Of a stretch of 64,000 bases of DNA, positions 50,990-63,377 are shown piece after piece (position 1 is the first letter of the stretch; each line of letters opens with the position of its first letter). The notes below the pieces were generated by a model. The model did no database searches, was not told the DNA's origin, and saw nothing but the letters and a program-made list of their open reading frames with translations. This stretch comes from Nautilus pompilius (taxonomy: Eukaryota; Mollusca; Cephalopoda; Nautilida; Nautilidae), in contig JACATO010001526.1 in assembly GCA_018389105.1 (NCBI GenBank), positions 1 to 64,000 on the forward strand, read 5' to 3'. The position numbers and the translations under genes are program-made.

Positions 50990-51800
50990 CTTCGAGCCGT
51001 TACGTCACTTCCTGCCGGCCGACTGCCCCATTAAAACCCTCTGAAAGAGACCCGCGGCCGCCTTTTGTTCGGGACGGCTCAGAATTGCGGTGATCGAGTC
51101 GTGGCCCCTTCCCCGCCCCTCCCAGATCGGTTGTTCGCCGCCAGGGTTCTTTTCAGCGGCGGAGCTAGCATCGATCGGCCGCCGCGTGGTAATTTCGGAG
51201 ACACGCACGCGCACATCAATCAAAAAAAAAGCCGGTCTCCCATTCCGAGCCGGGGTAGCGTAGTTTTGTGTCAACCGTCCCGTTCTACCAGAACGAACGA
51301 GCGGTTTCCAATGACAATGTCTTTTCTCCGCAGAAGCCGGTCACACGTATAATTTCTTCGCTTTCCAGCGGAGATCGACTCCGCCAGAGCTCGCGTGAAC
51401 GCCGTCTTTCCCTGCGCATAAAAACAATCGCGTCTCTTAATAGAAGCTTCCACGAAATCGCTTCCTGTCATTTGTAAAGAATTAGACAGCAGACACTTCA
51501 TCGATTTCGCATTACGCTTCATTATAGTGTTTACCATTGACTGATACTGTATCGCACTAGCCGAAAGATCGTTTAATTTCCTACAACTTATTAAGCAAGC
51601 TAATTTTTCCCATGCTGCCGGGTCTGACAGCGTGGAATTATGGGAATGCGGTAAAACCTATTTAAATCCAAGGGAGGTAATTACACCGTCTTCACGGGAG
51701 ATCAATCAGTTAGCGCGAATGTCCGATGGCTCATTGTTCGTCTAATTTCGAGCTCCCTTACACGAAAATTATCGTCATGCACACGTCAGTCAGCCAGTAC
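50990..51800. promoter_or_regulatory. GC-rich island, possible promoter or enhancer
   Basis: The most GC- and CpG-rich part of the window, followed at 51,600-51,760 by an AT/GC-mixed block with GGTAATTACACC, ATCAATCAG and GTCTAATTTC homeodomain-like words. Open frames occur on both strands because stops are rare, not because any protein is recognised. It could be a CpG-type promoter, but no TATA box, initiator or following exon could be assigned. Confidence 0.2.
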
Positions 51801-53306
51801 TGTCCACTTCGTTTGCTGGATGGAGACATTACACTAAGTGACAGGACAAAGTCCTCCATGTTGATTCCTTATGAAAATATAGATGATCCTATAAATTAAT
51901 TATTATCTTTGTATCTGATTTCCCGCTGCATCGGCGAACCACATGCTAGTTTTCTTATTATCATCACATTATAAGAAAATCGGGTTCCGAAGGACAAAGC
52001 TGCTGTTCAGCCATCTCTAAGACTCCCCGTGTCCTGTAAATTACCCAGGACAGGTTAAACTTTGTTGGTAAAATGACCCTTAAAACGTTCACCTCTTCTC
52101 CAGTAACTGGCACCGTCCCTCGGCTCATTGTTTTTCTCAGCATACACGGAAAACTAAGCCAATTAGAATGAATCAAGATAAATGAGTAATTTCAAGAAGC
52201 GATGCCGAAACAGGTTTCTCTTCCGTTCAAGATTAACTTCGGTTTGCCAGGTGCCAGACTCGCGATGACCAATTGTCTACCGTACGTTCAACATACAAAT
52301 TTATGTTTGCATTATTTAAACAAAAGCGATGTGGTGCCAGCGGCTATAAAACCAGTAATAATAATAAAAAAACTTCTTATGACAATAAACGATGATACCT
52401 GAGACTTGTGCAGATGCCAAACCTCTCACGGGAAATGGCTATTTAAAAAAAAAAAAAATGAAGTAGAACACGAAACAACAACAACAAAGTTGGCGTTTAT
52501 CATATTTAACTAATTTATCTATGCAGTTTATCGACTCAAAAAAAGCATCCATATTATGGTTAAGCAAATTCTTAACTTTAGAAAACTCCCCAAACCTATT
52601 TAATGAAAATCTGACAGCGATTACTAAATAATAAATACACATTTGTTATGTAGATCGTCTTTCTGTAAAACAAATTATCTTGTGGTTTTAAAGAGAAAGA
52701 AAGAACCATTTTTAGAGCGGTGCCACGCTCTGCTGATTTTTGGCTTCCCGAAATTCTAACTTTTCTTTAAAATTAATTTTGCAGAAAGGTATTTCAGTTA
52801 GTCGAAGCAAAATTTCCAAAAGCAGTACTCGGACATTTGGAACCGGATTATGGAAAATACTGTCGCAACATTCCAATAATTTTTACTGGTTATTTACTTT
52901 TTTACTTTTTTATATGATTGTCTTCAGCAGCCTTAATCGTTGCTTTAAAAAATCGGAAGTGTTACTGTCACCCTGTTAGTGAGAGTTAAATTAACTAACG
53001 GAATTTGAATATATATTAATTGAGTTATTACTGTTATGATGATAATTCATTTTGCTATTAAATCGAATAGGACTGCAATCGAAAAAGTGCATAACTGTTT
53101 GAAAAGGAGGAGGAGACAGAGAGTAGATACTGGATATTAAGGGGAAAAGACTCACGATTATAATATTCATTTAATTGCTTATGCCAGTAAAATCTATCAG
53201 ATTTCTAAACCGAGTTGTCAAAGGAGTCTAGAAGGGAAACAGGTATAGGAACATAAGTAGAGTAAAAGTGGAAAGATGCTGTCGCATAGTTTTCAAGATT
53301 ACAGTT

Positions 53307-53353
53307 ATTAGGGGTGCCGAGCACATGTTGATTAGGGGTGCCGAGCACATGTT
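53307..53353. repeat. 24-bp tandem duplication
   Basis: A unit beginning ATTAGGGGTGCCGAGCACAT is present twice, identical apart from the end. Confidence 0.95.
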
Positions 53354-54025
53354 TCTTTAAACTGGCGATTCGACCAACACCGAAGGGAGTAGAACTGGCT
53401 TTAAGAACCCAGGCCTATGACATCATATAAAATAGCAGTCTCGTAAAAGTTCGGCTGTTTTCAGCATGCGATTGGCGTATTAAGGCGACAATATCCTCCG
53501 TGTCTTTAGTAAAACACGCAGCTCCCTGGACGGAAAATAACGGGTTGTTTTAAATAAATCGGCGATGACAAGGACTTAAACACAGCCAGCTTTACTACGT
53601 AAGGAGGCCACGAAAAGTGTACCAATAATCAGGGGATTAATTCAGGAGTCGTTGTAGCTCGTGTTCCTTTTTGAAAATCTTCACTCGAAATAAAATATTC
53701 TTTGCGTCGCTGTTTCCTACTGTGGCTGGTGTCGCGCCATGTCTCTCGTCCGCTCGACGGGCATGCGCAGAACGGACCGGCAGGTGTTAGGGCACCGAAC
53801 GTCTTACTGGAACTCTTCACTTTTAGATGGCTGCTGCTGCTGAAGGAGATGGAGAAGAAAGGTGGTACGCCAGACCGAGCCGATTGTAACTTGGTCTACC
53901 GTGATGGCGAAAATCTTTAACAAGTATGAACAAGGAGAAAAATACCAGATAGGTTTTATATATCCCCCACCCGCTGTTTGCTTTGCCAAATGTTCTGTTA
54001 GTATATAAAACTATTTTGTTTCCAG

Positions 54026-54154
54026 TCAGGGGTACTCCGTTTGTTCGTCACCTGTCCAGCACGCTAGTCACAGCGGGCGGGCCCCTTTGTCGTTCCCTCA
54101 CGATTAATCCCAAAGAGCACAAACAAAGGTGGAGCGAGCAAACAACCCCAGTCG
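54026..54154 (+). CDS. Candidate host exon (penultimate), function unknown
   Basis: The acceptor ACTATTTTGTTTCCAG ends at 54,025 and a donor GTCG|GTAAGG lies at 54,155. The 129-base exon is open in the frame reading RGTPFVRHLSSTLVTAGGPL then NPKEHKQRWSEQTTPV, entering and leaving at phase 1. The outgoing phase fits the candidate terminal exon at 54,633, giving a Gly codon across the junction. No family is recognised. The earlier part of such a gene was not found. The mariner at 54,957 lies just downstream. Confidence 0.24.
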
Positions 54155-54632
54155 GTAAGGCGGACGGGGCTGAGAGATAGACAGACGTACCCCTCCAAAA
54201 GTCTACCCCTTACTAGCATGAAGTGGTCCCTCATTCATTTATTGACGACACATGCTTGATTTACTGCATTCTTTTATCTTTTTTCATGCAATAAGAATGC
54301 GCAATGAAACCTGAAGGTGTTTAGGTGACTGCCTCGAACAAAGACCCCACCAGGGTTGGTTGCCCGGAATATACAGCCCCGCGGCCATTCTCATTTATTT
54401 CCCGTTGCATCGCGCATGTCGAGAGCTAATTAATGGCACGCCATCCGGTTCAGGTGTGAAGCATATAAATGATTTTTTTTTTACCGGGACTCCTCTCTTA
54501 TTCTATGCCAGTGTGAGCCGTTCTAAACACAAGCATCTCCGCCACTAGAAACCGTCCAAGCACTACGTTTAGTTAACTTAGCTATCACGGAAGCGGAAAT
54601 CTAAATGCTAACTGTTCTCTTTGTGGTTTCAG

Positions 54633-54688
54633 GTGACCGTCTGGCGGTGGAAACGACTTGTGGGAAACTGAGGTGCGATTTTAAATAA
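54633..54688 (+). CDS. Candidate terminal exon with stop and polyadenylation signal
   Basis: The acceptor TTCTCTTTGTGGTTTCAG is strong, with a branch-point-like CTAAC 25 bases before it. Read in phase 1 from the exon at 54,026, it gives DRLAVETTCGKLRCDFK and a TAA stop at 54,686. AATAAA hexamers overlap the stop (54,684-54,693), so this could be a compact 3' end. The other two phases hit stops sooner. The exon is short, so chance cannot be excluded. Confidence 0.22.
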
Positions 54689-54956
54689 ATAAATAACTGC
54701 ATAAATTCTTAAATTCAAGCGATTTGACACCAATAAGGATAAGAATGAGTTTTATTTCCGTTTAACAGCGAAATATTACGCAGCGGTTCCGTGTAAACTT
54801 CTAAAAGTAAACTAAGTAACTTTACCAAACAGGACAGTAAAACCTTCCAGTACACGACCCAGCGCCGGTCGTCTAGTGTAGGGACCTAATCTCGCAGGGC
54901 CCAGGTCAATGGCTTAACCAAGTGGAGCCTTACAAACACAGACTTAGTTGAATATA

Positions 54957-56216
54957 CGAGGTCTGTCGAAAAAGTATCCGACCTCAGACTGGGGAGAAAA
55001 AATAATTACGCACCTGGCGGGGTTTAATTGCTAATCCCCTTCGAAGTAGGCCCCTTGTGCCTCCACACACTTAGCCCACGGATCCTTCCACTGTTCGAAG
55101 CACGTCTGGAATGCTTCTTCCGGAATGGCTCTCAGCTCCGCCGTCGCATTCTGCATGATGTCCTCTCGGCTCTCAAAGAGGGAGCCTTTCAGTGGCATCT
55201 TTATTTTTGGGAACAACCAGAAGTCAGAAGGAGCCATGTCTGGAGAGTAGGGAGCCTGGCGAATGAGCCGGGGCGTTGTCATGATGCAGCTGCCAGTTTT
55301 GCGAGGCCCACAGATCCGGTCTCTTGCGCCGAACTGCATCACGAAGAGGTCGGAGGACTTCCTGATAGTACTCCTTTGTAACTGTTTGTCCTTCTGGTGC
55401 GTATTCATGATGCACAACGCCTCGGTAGTCGAAGAAAACAGTCAGCATCACCTTGATTTTTCTCCGGACCTTGGCGACGTTTGGTGCTTCCACTGTGATG
55501 ACTGATCTTTGGTTTTTTCCGGGTCATACCCGTACACCCACGTCTCATCTCCAGTCATCACGGTATTCTGGAACTCAGGATCCCTGTGGCAGTATCCAGC
55601 AGGTCCTGCGCAACCTCAAGACGAAGTAGTTGTTGTTCCTGAGAAAGCAGCTTGGGCACAAATTTCGCTGCCACTCTGCGCAAGCCCAAATCATCCTTTA
55701 AAATTGCATGTGCGGAATCTTTACTGATCCCAACCTCATCACCAATTTCCCGCACTGTCAAACGATGATCCTCCATTATCAAGGTCCGCACTTTCTCGAT
55801 AAAAACTGCATTGCGGCTTGTTGACGGCCTCCCGGAACGCTGGTCATTCTCCACCGGTGTGCGGCCATCTTTGAACTTGTTGTACGATTCTTTTATTTGG
55901 GTAACACCCATGGCATTGTCACCAAAAGCCTGTTGAATTTTTCGAATTGTTTCTGCTCGGGTGTCTCCAAGCTTTTGGCAAAACTTGATGCAAGATCGTT
56001 GCTCCACATGTTCCATCATCACGGGCGAAATGAAAATGCGCCGAGTAAGTAGTACAGCACATCACACGCTGACAGCGACTGACACATCTAGCAAGCCCGT
56101 CAAAAACCACGCATGCGCGTGAAGGCATGCGGCTCCACTATGCACACTTTTTCCTCCCTAACATCATTACTTCCCACGGGAAAAAATAAAGACGGATACT
56201 TTTTCGACAGACCTCG
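54957..56216 (-). mobile_element. Mariner (DD34D) transposon with matching terminal inverted repeats
   Basis: The two ends are a 24-bp perfect inverted repeat: the left begins CGAGGTCTGTCGAAAAAGTA and the right is its reverse complement ending TTTTTCGACAGACCTCG. A TA dinucleotide flanks each side (54,955-54,956 and 56,217-56,218), the target duplication typical of Tc1/mariner. The length of 1,260 bp is normal for mariner. The minus strand carries one transposase gene with a leader of about 190 bases. Identical TIRs and a protein that is still easy to read suggest a fairly young insertion compared with the other Tc1/mariner copies here. The transposase is broken, so this copy could at most be mobilised by a related enzyme made elsewhere. 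The family is recognised from the protein; the exact subfamily is not certain. Confidence 0.95.
55031..56022 (-). pseudogene. Mariner transposase, frameshifted, with a deletion in the catalytic core
   Basis: Mariner transposases bind the TIRs through two helix-turn-helix motifs and cut DNA with a D,D34D catalytic core. The N-terminal part (55,558-56,022) shows the paired HTH domain, for example TRAETIRKIQQAFGDNAMG and QRSGRPSTSRNA. The first catalytic Asp is in TGDETWVYGYDPE, the second in NWQLHHDNAPAHS, and the third region reads YSPDMAPSDFWLFPKIK. The C-terminus QWKDPWAKCVEAQGAYFEGD ends at a stop. The reading frame changes just before the first Asp (one base appears missing next to the codon for DPEF) and again before KVMLTVFFDYRG. 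Between the second and third Asp, about half of the usual 34-residue spacer is missing together with a frame change, so the DD34D geometry is lost. There is also a three-base A insertion near 55,520. Not functional. Confidence 0.93.
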
Positions 56217-56659
56217 TACTGTTACTATTGGTACTAGAAGAGCATTTAAAGTACAGTAATTAAGTAAGCTCAGAGTGTATATTTCAGTACGTACAAGAAA
56301 AGTAGCCACGAACTCTTTGCAGCTTCAAGAATCTCGAAACGTCACTCGCTTTTCTCTTTCGGACGCCAAGCCTTCATTGCTTACGACTATAAAATCCTGG
56401 TTTTGAATTTTAAATACCTGAGAGCTGAAAAAAAGGTCTTTAAAATAGAGAAAGCTTAATTTGTGTAGTGGACATACTAAATTTACGAATCTCTTGCCGA
56501 TAGGCGGGACACAAAATCTCTGTTCTCGTCTAAAAGCTGCACAGTGGCAGTTCATCTGTGAGCTATGCGCTTATGGTCTGACTATAGAAATGTATAATCT
56601 TTGCTACGTTTGTTAACTAAAGTTAATTTATTATTAAGTTATTTGAAGAAGGCGATTGA

Positions 56660-56740
56660 CGTTCCACTGGTACACCACTGGACTGCCATGGGTTAGAACC
56701 CAGCGCCGAGACGTATTTCCATAGCATACTTTCTTCTTGT
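56660..56740 (+). repeat. Possible tRNA-like SINE head
   Basis: TGGTACACCACTGGACTG followed by GGGTTAGAACCCAGCG (56,690-56,705) resembles an A box plus B box with a T-arm-like stem. No cloverleaf of a working tRNA can be drawn and no match to the other SINE family is seen. Weak call. Confidence 0.25.
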
Positions 56741-57479
56741 TCTTCTGTACCATCTGGCTACGTGAGCTTTATTTCACGTATAAACATGAAAAGTTTGTGG
56801 GGCACATGAGGTGGAGATTACGCAAGTAACTATTGCAGTTAATTCGCCAAGACAGATGACACACTACACCTTCTACCTTTTAACTCGCCACTGTAAAATG
56901 TCCATCTACTTCGACAACCAGGACAGGTGTTCGCCAAGAAGAAGACCAAAGATTAAATTAATTAGTAACAGTGGAAAGCGTTTTCTAAAGCTGCAATTAC
57001 CTGACAGTTTGGATTAGACAAATATACTAATGTTCTATTATCTGAAATTCCTAAAAATTCTCTAAAGCAAGATATTTTAGTGAAAGCGATTTATCCAACA
57101 TATAGTACCTTCCTCATTAATGTAACCCCTATTTGTATGTCGGTGCAACACCAGGGGTTTTACATTACATCATATACACAGCCAATCAGTTCAGCACAAG
57201 TGCCTCAAGATTTGAGGTCAAATGCACTTCAGCTGACGTGGTACACAGAAGGTTAATCACATTCAGTTAAATTATATTTGTTTGTATTCAGACAACATGT
57301 AAGCTAATCATGGTGGCTGTCGAGCATTCTGAGTTACTCTATAAATGATTTTAAGTTAATGCAATTTATTTCAGGTTCTAGTGACAGAAAAATACTGTTG
57401 GCTTTGAGCAGGAAGATATTTCCACGAGCGCCTTTATGCATAGAGTAATAAGATGGATAGACAGTGGATTATTCCCATA

Positions 57480-57660
57480 ATCTTCCTGGTGGAAAAACAG
57501 TGATAATTTTTCAGAGTCTCGCAATGGGACTCAGAGAACCAGTCACGTGAGGTTCATTAAAATGGAAGGTATGTGAAATCGAACCAGTCGCGACCACGAT
57601 TCGAATTGATGACTTCAATCTCTTAACCCTGACCGATTTAGATGTATGGTTCATCATGTT
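57480..57660 (-). repeat. SINE, copy 4 (diverged)
   Basis: Minus strand: TAAATCGGTCAGGGTTAAGA (A-box area), B box in CAATTCGAATCGTGGTCG (57,593-57,610), then GCGACTGGTTCGATTTC, parallel to GGGACTGAGTCGGTTCGGC of copy 3, and a tail ATCACTGTTTTTCCACC. It matches the family order, but with much divergence. Confidence 0.5.
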
Positions 57661-58098
57661 ATCTGGTTTCGCAATCACTGCACTTCTAGAATATTTCGGC
57701 GGCTACGGTAAACCGACAAATGGCTTCCAGGTGGAGAACACGTGCAGAAATTTTGACCCGTTTTCAGCAGCATCTGCTACACTCGTTGTTGCTTAACCAT
57801 CCCAATCTTCTGTCCAGCCCCACCCCCTTCAGCGATGCGTTCATCAGATTTTCATTCCTGCGATGCCAACCGACTCGCTCCGTGTAATTATTGAACAGCA
57901 GCTCTCCGTTCGTCCGAGATGCAATTAAAAACCGATTGGAAGCCGAACGGCACGTGCTCAGGCAGTCACCCAACTCCCAATGTCTGCTAAAATGTGCTTC
58001 CCTTTTTTAAAGAATAAGATTTGCAGTCCCTCTACTGGCCAGTTTAACACCTGAAGCACCAGGATTTACGACGCTTATCGCTTGTTATTTATCGAATG

Positions 58099-58099
58099 T

Positions 58100-58150
<51 letters not shown>

Positions 58151-58238
58151 CTCTCTATCTCTCTCCCTCTCCCTCCACCTGTCCATCCTCTCTCTCTCTC
58201 TGTCTGTCTCTCTATCTCTCTCCCTCTCACTCCACCTG

Positions 58239-58300
<62 letters not shown>

Positions 58301-58319
58301 TCTCCATCTCTCTCTCTCG
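58099..58319. repeat. CT array containing a duplicated minisatellite unit
   Basis: A (CT)n tract in which a unit containing TCTATCTCTCTCCCTCTC and CTCCACCTGTCCATC appears twice (about 58,154-58,188 and 58,210-58,243). Confidence 0.93.
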
Positions 58320-61300
58320 ATAGGCTGCACTGACATCATCCATTCCTGGTGTTCCAGTTGCCCACTCGTTCTGCGTAAATGCGTGAAAATACTAATTTAT
58401 TTTAAAAATTACTTAAAAAAATTAATTACTCAACACGATTTTTAAATTTTAAAACATTTCCTGAAAAAACCGCGCGTTTTATTTATGTAATTTTTGAAGT
58501 AGCAGGCAGTGGCATCGAAAACGATTAACCCTTTAGTGGGAACGTAGATATCGTAAAACAAGTCACCCGCCGACCAATCGGGGCATTTATTCTAAAACGG
58601 GCAGTCCACTGAAACGCTGGGCATCATAACACAACACGAGTCCGTTGTGATAGTAGGGGAAGCTTTAACACAAGCGATCAGAGACCTTTGGCGCTGTGTC
58701 TCCAGATTTGGAATAGCGTGCCCATCTTCTGGCGTTACGTAAAAGAAAGACAACCCCGAGTAGTGTGCCTGACGACCGAAAGGCGGCACTCTGCCGGTCA
58801 ATGCCGTAAACTTTCCGAAAATCACCCGAGAAAGAAGGAGATATATTGTGGCGATCGGTGCATGGATTGCACTTACTTTTAATAACAGCTTACTTTCTGC
58901 AATGATCTAAGTAAGCCACGACACACAGCAGCAGCAGCTATAATTTCATTTCTTCTATAAAAATAAAGCATCTGTCTTATATATATAAGACGAAACCAGA
59001 TGAAGATTCTATTTTTAGCTGAGCTGAACGTCCAATAACTGTCTGTTAAATATTAATTGCTCTATCAAGTACATTCCTTTCCTTATCACAGATCACTTGA
59101 AAAAAGTTTGCCTTTTCGAGGTTTCGCCTCCAGTCTCAAGTTTCCAACTGTTCTCGATTTCTCCTTTTCATTCATTCACTCGTAAACATGCAATGTAAGG
59201 GAGATAACTGAGAGCCCCCTGTATTATCAGAAATACGTGTCCTTTCCTGCCGCAAGCTGATCTGTGATAATTAACAGACAATTTTTTTTTTTACACACCT
59301 TCACCTTTTATGTATTCCGTCTCATGCTTCATAAAGAATGTATTGAACACGTGTATATCTAAGCTTTAGACGCAGCCTTATTTTGTAGGACAAATGATAA
59401 ATTAAGTTCTCATAGATGATGATGAGGAACATCGACGCATCTGCGGCGGACTTATAGTCAGAAAAATTCAGCAAAGGGAACATTCTTCATAGAAAAGTAA
59501 ACGCTCGACTGTTACCCGTAATGGCAGTGCGCGATTAAAGCGAAAGTCCTGGGGTCCCCACCGAAACAGACTGACAGCTCGCTCCATCAGTCGGTCCCCT
59601 TTAAGTGTAGACGGTCTGGACGCTTTATTACATATAAATTGCCCAGAGGCGATACTCTGAAGAGCGTCACCTGATTCTGTAGGTGAGTGTAGCTCGGCAG
59701 TTTTAGAACAAACGCTCACCGGGCCTTCCTGTCGTCTTTTTTTGCAATTTTTATAAATGTCGACTATCAAGAATTATTTCGAGAGACAGTGATGCAACAC
59801 CCCGCGCTTCTCTCAGTCTGGCCCCGATCAAACAGCTGATCTCCGTGTGTGCGTCATGTCTTTCATCTGTTAGACTCGCTTCAGGCATCCGTTGTTGGCG
59901 ACTCTCACCAGGCGATAGTTCAGTTACAGAACATCCCGCAGTCTCGTCCCTTTTAATAAGCCTGACCCTGCCCCGCCTCCACTAGCCGACATGTAATTTT
60001 CAATTCGTTGTGCGTGTGTGTTTGTGTTAGGGAGGGAGGGTACTCTTTGATTCCGCAGGAATACATTTTTGCTGATAATCTCTCAAAACCGCAAAACCGC
60101 AAAGGTAACGCGGACTAATTACACGGCCATTGGCGCCGATCGTTCCGTAAGTCTCGAACTCTGAGCCCCCCCCTTTCCTGTCACATCAACTCGTGAAAAC
60201 ACGTCGGGGACAAACCTTGTATGAGATTCTAATAATACACGGTGTCTGTCGAATATCTGCAGCTTTAATTCGAAATCCTATGACTTTTGCAAACAAAGTA
60301 AGCGACCGCGGTCATTTCAAAATCTCATCATTTTCCCTGACAGGGTAGCGATCAAAAGATGCTTAAAAAAAGGAAAAACACAACCTTATTTACTGGATAA
60401 TTTAATGAATAAAAACTTACGTATTTTTCGCTTGGACGCATGCAAAACTAAGAAAGAATATTATTTCCGAGTCAACCTGGACAGGTAGGTTATCTTAATG
60501 TGGTCTAGTTAATTGTTCACCCAGGAATTGCAATCTCGCGTATGACGAAGCTGAAGCATCGCCTGTTGTCTGATGTTCATTACCTTTTGGTAAAGTTTGC
60601 CATCAATTCGCTTATTCTTCAAGTCATAGCACCTGTCCTCTATACAGATAATGGTTTTTGTATTGGCTTTCTTTTAGCTTGTTCACCTGTTGTCAGAGTT
60701 CCGTTCTCGTTCAGGTGGAGCACTGACGTAAAACCGCCAACCGGATACTCACAAATGTGTTCCGGGCCTTTAATTAACCCTTGGCAGACATTTTACCGAA
60801 GTTCCGTCTCGACCAAAACATTCCCAACCTCGAAGACTTCCGCTGTCTCCCGCACCGAGTACTCGACACCCGTCGTCTTCTCGACACCGTACCGTACCTT
60901 TCCTTCCCACTTCAGCCCGTTCGACTGCGCTGCTGTTTTGTTTACAACTGAACTCGTCTCGCTCTCTCGCTCCTCCCCCCTCCCTCTGTCGGTTCGTGAG
61001 CTGTTTTCTCCCTTCTTTCTAGAGAGTTCCTTATCTAAAAAAACAACAACAACAACAACAAAACCCAAGCTGGAAACGTGCCTACGGTTTCTTAAAAATC
61101 TCTTTGTACCTATAATAGAACCGCGGCGAACTCGCTACAGTGTCTGCTCAAAGGTTTTGATTTATTTCTCACAAAAGCCCAAGCACCATATTTATTCTCT
61201 GGTTACTCACATTTCCTTTACTTTCAATATCAGCCCACCTCCTTTTTCCTTTTTTTTGTAGTAACCTATTTATCATCAAAACGGCGCCGATATCTTTGAA

Positions 61301-62277
61301 TAAAATCTGCTTCAGACCCCCCCTTTTTTCTTTCTTTTTTTCTGTTAATATTCCCCTTTTCTCTTTTCTCCGACATTCACAATTTCGCGAACTCTTTGAT
61401 ACCGGATCATATTCATATCGATATGAGAAACGTGACTTGAAGGGGCCGAAATACCTTCAGTGATGAAAGAAACAGGTGCGCTGAGCTATGAATGCTTAAG
61501 CAGTCTGAAACCATTCTCGGAGCTGAGTGCTTTCATAATTTAATTTTCGTTCAAAACACCAAGTAATAAAATCTGAAACGATTTTGTCGGTATTAACGAA
61601 TTGAGATCAAATGACGCAATTCCGTTCGCCACATGTGGAAAATCAACCGTGGCTAACATCGGTGTGCGCCGCCCTTTGTCCGGCCGCCGTCAGGTAGCGA
61701 CTTCAAACAAAGTTGCCGGACTACACGAGTTTCCCTTTAAGACAATTTTCGGGCTTAATGTATTTCTGATTTGGCTATTTAAGTTATAAAAAAACCACCA
61801 AAAAGCCGTCGGGTTTTACTTTATTTGGCAACGGCTAGTGTTCGAACAAATTGTCTATTATTAGGGGGTCAGAGATTGCGGCGGACGGTATAGCGAACGT
61901 ATCCCTGCTGCTGCTGCAGGTATTTTTCAAGTCAAACTTTACAATATTTAGTTTTATCCGGAGCTGCAACTGTGCAACCGGTGATCGGAGGTAGCGGTCT
62001 GACCGACCCGTGGAAGGCCCGTCTACGCTGCTTTTTTAACCCCCCCCCCTTCCACGATCTCTCTACAGCTGGATAAGTTAGAGCTGGCCCCACGAAAGGG
62101 GTTAGGTCAGGGTTAGATACTCCGAATGAAGGATCTATTTAGTAAAGAATATTTCGGGATAATGACTCAATTTGGAAAGGGAGATAAAGGTGAAAGAAAA
62201 ATCTACCACCATGTTGAAATACATGGCAAGCCGGATACGACACCTGAGCAGGAAGTGGACCCGGTACAGTTCAGTCG

Positions 62278-62280
<3 letters not shown>
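58320..62280. other. Unassigned; contains a long but unconvincing open frame
   Basis: A 239-codon plus-strand frame (60,542-61,261) is rich in Ser, Thr, Pro and Phe because the DNA is pyrimidine-rich. No domain is recognised and splice sites do not frame it. An 18-bp perfect palindrome, GTCTTATATATATAAGAC, lies at 58,974. Confidence 0.45.
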
Positions 62281-62318
<38 letters not shown>

Positions 62319-62328
62319 GGGGGGGGGG
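62281..62328. repeat. (GT)n followed by a poly-G run
   Basis: About 18 TG units followed by CG and 10 G. Confidence 0.95.
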
Positions 62329-63335
62329 AATTGAACTCGAATGAAGGGACACGAGATAGAAGTTAAGGGTTAACATTTTACGGAGTTAAAAACGAACTTC
62401 TTCTGGTCGGGCGTTGAAAATTTTACACTACTCACAAACAGTCACCTGAGGACGAGCTGTTCATAAATCGTCCTGGCTGAGTTTAAATAGGACCCGGAAG
62501 GGACCGAACGTGGAAATGCCCAGCGAAAACGATTTAAAAAAAAGAAAGAAAAAGAAATTGGTTAAATTAACTTGAGTTGATCTGGTTACGGGGCGACAGC
62601 GAGGTTAGGAGTGGATAGCACTCGTGCTAGCAGGTGCTATTTCTTCCGTCGCCTTCTAATGGTCCCTCGCCAAGTCAGGTCAGGTCCCTACTCACGCGCG
62701 GGTTCCCAGCGACTGCCCATCGACGTAGTTATCTCGGAACAGATCCCTCTCACAGACACCCCCACCCCCCCCACCCCGGTCGGGTATTTCGAATACGATT
62801 TCCTTCCGTCCCCGTTTTTGTTTTTTTTTTTAACGATGCTGCAGTTTCCCGATCTTATGTGGGAGGAATAAAACTAAGGACCCCTGATTAAATACATGCA
62901 GATATTTTAGCAGTAGATGATATAGATCTCGGAAGTCTGTCGATCAGCGAGGAAAGGTGAGGTGATTGAGAGGCTACCACCTGTGGGCGACGTGGATCCC
63001 AGGACCATCCCTGGCTCCACTCAGGTAATGCAGATAGAACCTCGTCTGGCTCGATGCTTAAGGGAATCTCGACCCTGCCGCCCGAACACGCCCCACGTCA
63101 AAACAGTGCCGATAAAAGGGGCCTCTATGGTGTCCTACTTAATCAAGTCGACAGGGCTTCCGCGCGCTCCCCCTTGTTTATGGATGGTTGCGCACAACTC
63201 GCGCACAGGTGCACAAGTTACCTGCGCGGTTCTCGTGTTACTCAGGTTTTCTAAACTCGTGCTTATCAGTAAACGGGCAGTGGCTGTCTGTCTCTGCCGG
63301 AAAGGAATATATACAACAACAACTACAACAACAAC

Positions 63336-63377
<42 letters not shown>

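Larger units (their letters stand above)
49023..53306. other. Unassigned around the TTA array and GC island
   Basis: A strong acceptor-like TTTTCCTTTCTTCCAG ends at 50,720, but no donor-bounded exon after it is convincing. (AC)n(AT)n DNA lies at 49,628-49,661. Confidence 0.4.

Noticed and set aside
58075-58339. Several Arg/Glu and Ser/Leu frames
   Set aside because: Translation of the (CT)n array on both strands.
60542-61261. 239-codon open frame, the longest in the window
   Set aside because: Pyrimidine-rich DNA lowers the stop rate; composition is Ser/Thr/Phe/Pro-biased, no domain is recognised and no splice or promoter context is seen.
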